Shown here: positions 7,590 to 9,732 of the stretch, piece after piece
Numbering within the stretch: position 1 is the stretch's first letter
Layout of the letters: the number at the start of each line of letters is the position of its first letter
Assembly: GCA_903913175.1 (NCBI GenBank)
Contig: CAIWKF010000123.1
Coordinates: 1 to 9,732 of the forward strand
DNA length: 9,732 nucleotides
Reading direction: 5' to 3'
From: Candidatus Staskawiczbacteria bacterium
GTDB taxonomy: Bacteria; Patescibacteriota; Minisyncoccia; Minisyncoccales; Staskawiczbacteraceae
Program-made: the position numbers and the translations under genes
Notes under the pieces: generated by a model
Told to the model about the DNA's origin: nothing
The model's input: the letters and a program-made list of their open reading frames with translations, nothing else
Databases searched by the model: none

Positions 7590-8208
7590 TGATAGCTTCA
7601 ATTATTTTTTTCTTAATAATACTTGTCGGACTTATTTTAAATGAATTCATTTCTAGAAGATTTTTAATACCTGTTAGCTTTTCTAGAAAAATTGCTCACG
7701 TTTTTTCTTCTCTTGTGGTTTTTTGCATGCCCTATTTTTTAGTAAAAGATGAAATATTGCAGTCAGTTTAACTTTTGCTTTATTGCTATTTTTTACGCGT
7801 AATAAAAATACTTTTTCTTCTATTCATTCAGTAGAAAGAAAAACATTCGGAGAAATATTTTTGCCAATGGGCGTTATTATCTGTGCCTTGATTTTTCTGC
7901 CAGACAAAGCTGTGCAATTTCAATTTGGAATATTGATTATGGGCATTTCCGACGCCTTAGCTTCTATTGTTGGCGGAAAATATGGCAAGCATGGCTTTAA
8001 AATATTCGGTCACAAAAAAAGTTTAGAGGGATCGGGCGCATTTTTAATCAGTAGCTTAATTATTGTATTTTTTTTCACTGGAAAATTGGGAGGCAACATA
8101 ATATTCATCCCTGTAATTTTAACACTTGTTGAGTCATTTTTAATACTTGGTTTAGATAATCTTATTTTGCCAATGGTAGGAGCATATTTAATTCAATTAT
8201 ATGGTTAA
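7589..8208 (+). pseudogene. Phytol/dolichol-kinase-like membrane lipid kinase, broken by a one-base frameshift
   Basis: Two reading frames join to make one recognisable protein. The first (ATG 7589, stop TAA 7768-7770) gives a membrane segment and SRKIAHVFSSLVVF, the N-terminal RKxxH motif of the VTE5/SEC59 CTP-dependent kinase family. The other frame is open from 7753 (after TGA 7750-7752) and continues with NIAVSLTFALLLFF, HSVERKTFGE, then SDALASIVGGKYG, the conserved KKSLEGS, and LDNLILP near the end, all typical of phytol/dolichol kinases. Adding one base between about 7753 and 7767 gives exactly 206 codons plus stop, the usual family size. These enzymes phosphorylate prenols using CTP. 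The end overlaps the next gene by eight bases. No classical -1 slippery heptamer is visible in the right phase. A recent mutation or a read/assembly error is most likely; all motifs are otherwise intact. Confidence 0.8.
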
Positions 8209-9103
8209 ATTTTTAAAAAATTTTAAGGAATTAACAAATAAAGACACGGCCACTGCTGGTGGCAAAGGTGCTTCTTTGGGCGAAATGACAAATGTAAAAA
8301 TACCAGTTCCGCCAGGATTTGTGGTTTTGGTCTCGGCTTTTAATAAGTTTATGCAAGAAACCGATGCCATTTGTGAAGAAAATGTTGAAGAGCAGTCAGA
8401 AATTATGAGAGATATTATTTTGACCAAAGAATTTCCTAAAGATTTGGCCAAAGAAATTTTAAAGGACTTTGATAAATTGGGATCAAAATATGTGGCTGTG
8501 CGTTCTTCAGCTACAGCAGAAGATTCAAAGCTTGATGCTTGGGCAGGGCAGTTGGACAGTTTTTTGTATGTGGATAAAAAGGGTTTGCTTAAGGCCGTAC
8601 AAAAGTGTTGGGCTTCTTTATACACTCCAAGAGCACTGTTTTACAGGGTTGAAAGGAACATACAGCATAAACAGGTTTCTGTGGCTGTGGTAGTGCAAAA
8701 AATGGTAAACTCTGATGTTTCGGGAGTTTGTTTTACAGTGCACCCTGTTACCAAAGATAAAAAACAAATGATTATTGAAGCTTGCTGGGGTTTAGGTGAA
8801 GCTTTAGTACAAGGAACTATTACGCCAGATTCTTATGTAATTGAAAAATCAACTTTAAATATTGTTGACATAAATATCGGAAATCAAGAAAAAATGATTG
8901 TAAAATCTAAGCTTGAAATAGAAGAAAAACCAGTGCCTGTGAAAATGAGAGAAAAGCAAAAACTTACTGAAAAGCAAATTATTGAATTATCCAAAATTTG
9001 TATAAACATTGAAAAACATTATGGAGATCCGCGCGACATTGAATGGGCATTGGAAGGTAAAAAATTATTTATTGTTCAAAGTCGTCCAATAACAACATTA
9101 TAA
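8201..9103 (+). CDS. Stand-alone PEP-synthase-type ATP-grasp domain (PPDK N-terminal domain)
   Basis: This 300-residue protein is the ATP-binding domain of the pyruvate phosphate dikinase / PEP synthase / rifampin phosphotransferase family and nothing more. It shows GGKGASLGEM with K22, PVPPGFVV (35-42), VRSSATAEDS with R101, AGQLDSFLYV (115-124; most members have E where D119 stands), SGVCFTVHPVT, GLGEALVQG and PDSYVI. It ends with DIEWALEGKKLFIVQSRPIT (E281, Q293, R295), the usual close of the domain. A full PEP synthase would continue with a swivel domain and a PEP-binding barrel; this stops after the ATP-grasp domain. The gene at 4955-6580 supplies the swivel His, so I infer a two-subunit enzyme that makes AMP and Pi from ATP while phosphorylating an acceptor. 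The start overlaps the end of the kinase gene by eight bases, with no well-spaced Shine-Dalgarno. It is the last gene of the operon. Confidence 0.85.
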   Translation: MVKFLKNFKELTNKDTATAGGKGASLGEMTNVKIPVPPGFVVLVSAFNKFMQETDAICEENVEEQSEIMRDIILTKEFPKDLAKEILKDFDKLGSKYVAVRSSATAEDSKLDAWAGQLDSFLYVDKKGLLKAVQKCWASLYTPRALFYRVERNIQHKQVSVAVVVQKMVNSDVSGVCFTVHPVTKDKKQMIIEACWGLGEALVQGTITPDSYVIEKSTLNIVDINIGNQEKMIVKSKLEIEEKPVPVKMREKQKLTEKQIIELSKICINIEKHYGDPRDIEWALEGKKLFIVQSRPITTL

Positions 9104-9224
9104 ATTTTTTCTAAAACAATGGGGAATTAAAAATTTATTGATTCTACTGATGGGAAGTTTTCCCAGAACCATGTTTGCATCTTTGGTACGGCTCAGTGCA
9201 GGCTCTCATTTATTTTTTGAGTAA
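9104..9224 (+). other. Intergenic stretch with a 24-codon ORF of unknown status
   Basis: Between the ATP-grasp gene and the terminator lies a segment (about 9150-9206) richer in G and C than its flanks. A 24-codon ORF runs from ATG 9150 to TAA 9222-9224, starting MGSFPRTMF and ending SHLFFE. It has no Shine-Dalgarno and no recognised homologue. Its start overlaps a hairpin (TGGGAA 9151-9156, TTCCCA 9160-9165, three-base loop), and GGCTC is repeated directly at 9190-9194 and 9201-9205. It could be a small peptide gene, the remnant of a repeat, or 3'-UTR structure. I would not annotate it as a confident gene. Confidence 0.25.
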
Positions 9225-9255
9225 AATAAAACCGTCAAAATTTGACGGTTTTATT
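9225..9255. terminator. Bidirectional intrinsic terminator
   Basis: AATAAAACCGTCAA (9225-9238) pairs with TTGACGGTTTTATT (9242-9255) in a 14-bp stem with a three-base loop. The + strand RNA ends in a U-rich tail (TTTTATTATTTT, 9249-9260). The minus-strand RNA also ends in a U-rich run across the A-rich left arm. It closes the long + operon and the minus-strand gene whose stop codon is at 9265-9267. Confidence 0.85.
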
Positions 9256-9264
9256 ATTTTAATA

Positions 9265-9732
9265 TTATTCTTGAATTAAAATTGTTGCTATATTTTTCCG
9301 TTGATCGCAGTTAACTAGGATGGTTTTTGATGTCAGATAAACATCTGGAAGAACGACAATTTTAAATCCCCAAGGTTTTATAGTAAAGGTTGTGCCTACT
9401 TTAACTGTGCGAGTTTCTGGCGAGCGGTTATCAATCATAATACCTATATTATCTTTGTAGGTTACATTACTTGGATGTGCTTGGCAAGCTGTATCAAGTT
9501 GAATTCTTGTATTTGCATATTTTACCAACGCATCAGCATAGGCAATTGAAGCTGTTTCTGTTTTTGTGTCTGTTTTAGTAACACTTTTAGTTGAAACTGG
9601 TTTGCTAGCTGGAATTGGTTCAACTATTACTTTTTGGTTAGTTGTTTGTTTATTATTAAAAGAAAAAATTAAGATTACTGTAATTACAACAATAATACTA
9701 GCTATTATCCAAATAAATATTTTTATATTTTT
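9265..9732 (-). CDS. Membrane-anchored extracytoplasmic protein, unknown function (N-terminus outside the window)
   Basis: The minus-strand frame is open without a stop from the window's right edge to TAA at 9265-9267, giving 155 codons. The visible N-terminus is KKIKIF, followed by a membrane segment of about 20 residues (IWIIASIIVVITVILIF), so the true start is probably only a few codons beyond the edge. A Thr/Lys/Pro-rich linker (KPVSTKSVTKTDTKT) follows, then a domain of about 90 residues with two cysteines (DTACQAH and VNCDQRK) that could form a disulfide outside the cell. The beta-rich C-terminal domain (NIGIMIDN, VKVGTTFTIKPWGFKIVVLPDVY, ATILIQE) recalls cupredoxin- or immunoglobulin-like folds, but I see no clear copper ligand set. 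The operon terminator lies directly after its stop. Confidence 0.6.
   Translation of the reverse strand, partial: KNIKIFIWIIASIIVVITVILIFSFNNKQTTNQKVIVEPIPASKPVSTKSVTKTDTKTETASIAYADALVKYANTRIQLDTACQAHPSNVTYKDNIGIMIDNRSPETRTVKVGTTFTIKPWGFKIVVLPDVYLTSKTILVNCDQRKNIATILIQE

Noticed and set aside
7745..7770. Programmed -1 frameshifting in the lipid kinase gene.
   Set aside because: No X-XXY-YYZ slippery heptamer is present in the right phase before the stop, and no strong downstream stem-loop was seen; a mutation or sequence error is simpler.
8201..9103. Naming this gene ppsA (phosphoenolpyruvate synthase).
   Set aside because: Only the ATP-grasp domain is present and no PEP/pyruvate-binding barrel is encoded in the operon, so pyruvate activity is not supported.
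1..9732. Use of genetic code 25 (TGA as glycine), as in Gracilibacteria and Absconditabacteria.
   Set aside because: TGA works as a stop for the DUF3419 and UbiA genes, precisely at their family ends, and no conserved motif needs TGA read-through.
1..9732. CRISPR arrays, tRNA or rRNA genes, insertion sequences.
   Set aside because: No regularly spaced repeats, no cloverleaf-like or rRNA-like sequence and no transposase or terminal inverted repeats were seen on either strand.

Overview
The window is a compact, AT-rich bacterial segment (GC well under a third by eye). Genes are packed tightly, overlap by 1-8 bases, and use the standard code: TGA is a stop and tryptophan is TGG. The lean layout, the scarcity of Shine-Dalgarno sites and the mix of genes suggest an uncultivated, reduced bacterium of the Candidate Phyla Radiation (Patescibacteria) type. 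No rRNA or other marker gene is present, so this placement is an inference.

Left part (1-1744): three separate + strand genes. They are a 105-residue MazG-like nucleotide pyrophosphohydrolase, a 145-residue membrane protein of unknown role behind a good extended -10 promoter, and a 217-residue protein with seven predicted membrane segments. A GC-rich, almost perfect 32-base dyad (1765-1796) separates them from the next block.

Central part (1806-9103): seven + strand genes in one apparent operon, every junction overlapping or separated by one base. In order they encode: a DUF3419/BtaA-like 3-amino-3-carboxypropyl transferase; a UbiA-type membrane prenyltransferase; a radical SAM enzyme with extra C-terminal cysteines; a protein with a substrate-type helical region and a C-terminal phosphohistidine swivel domain; a tandem-GNAT acyltransferase; a phytol/dolichol-kinase-like CTP-dependent lipid kinase broken by a one-base frameshift; and a stand-alone PEP-synthase-type ATP-grasp domain. 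The swivel protein and the ATP-grasp protein together match the domain set and length of a rifampin-phosphotransferase/PEP-synthase-like enzyme without a PEP-binding barrel, so they are probably two halves of one phosphotransferase. Almost every family is tied to lipid or isoprenoid chemistry. The best overall reading is a pathway that phosphorylates a polyprenol or similar lipid, transfers it with UbiA, and decorates it with an aminocarboxypropyl and perhaps an acyl group. The product is unknown.

Right part (9104-9732): a 24-codon unexplained ORF, a strong bidirectional terminator (9225-9255), and the 3' part of a minus-strand gene for a membrane-anchored extracytoplasmic protein. That gene runs off the window edge.
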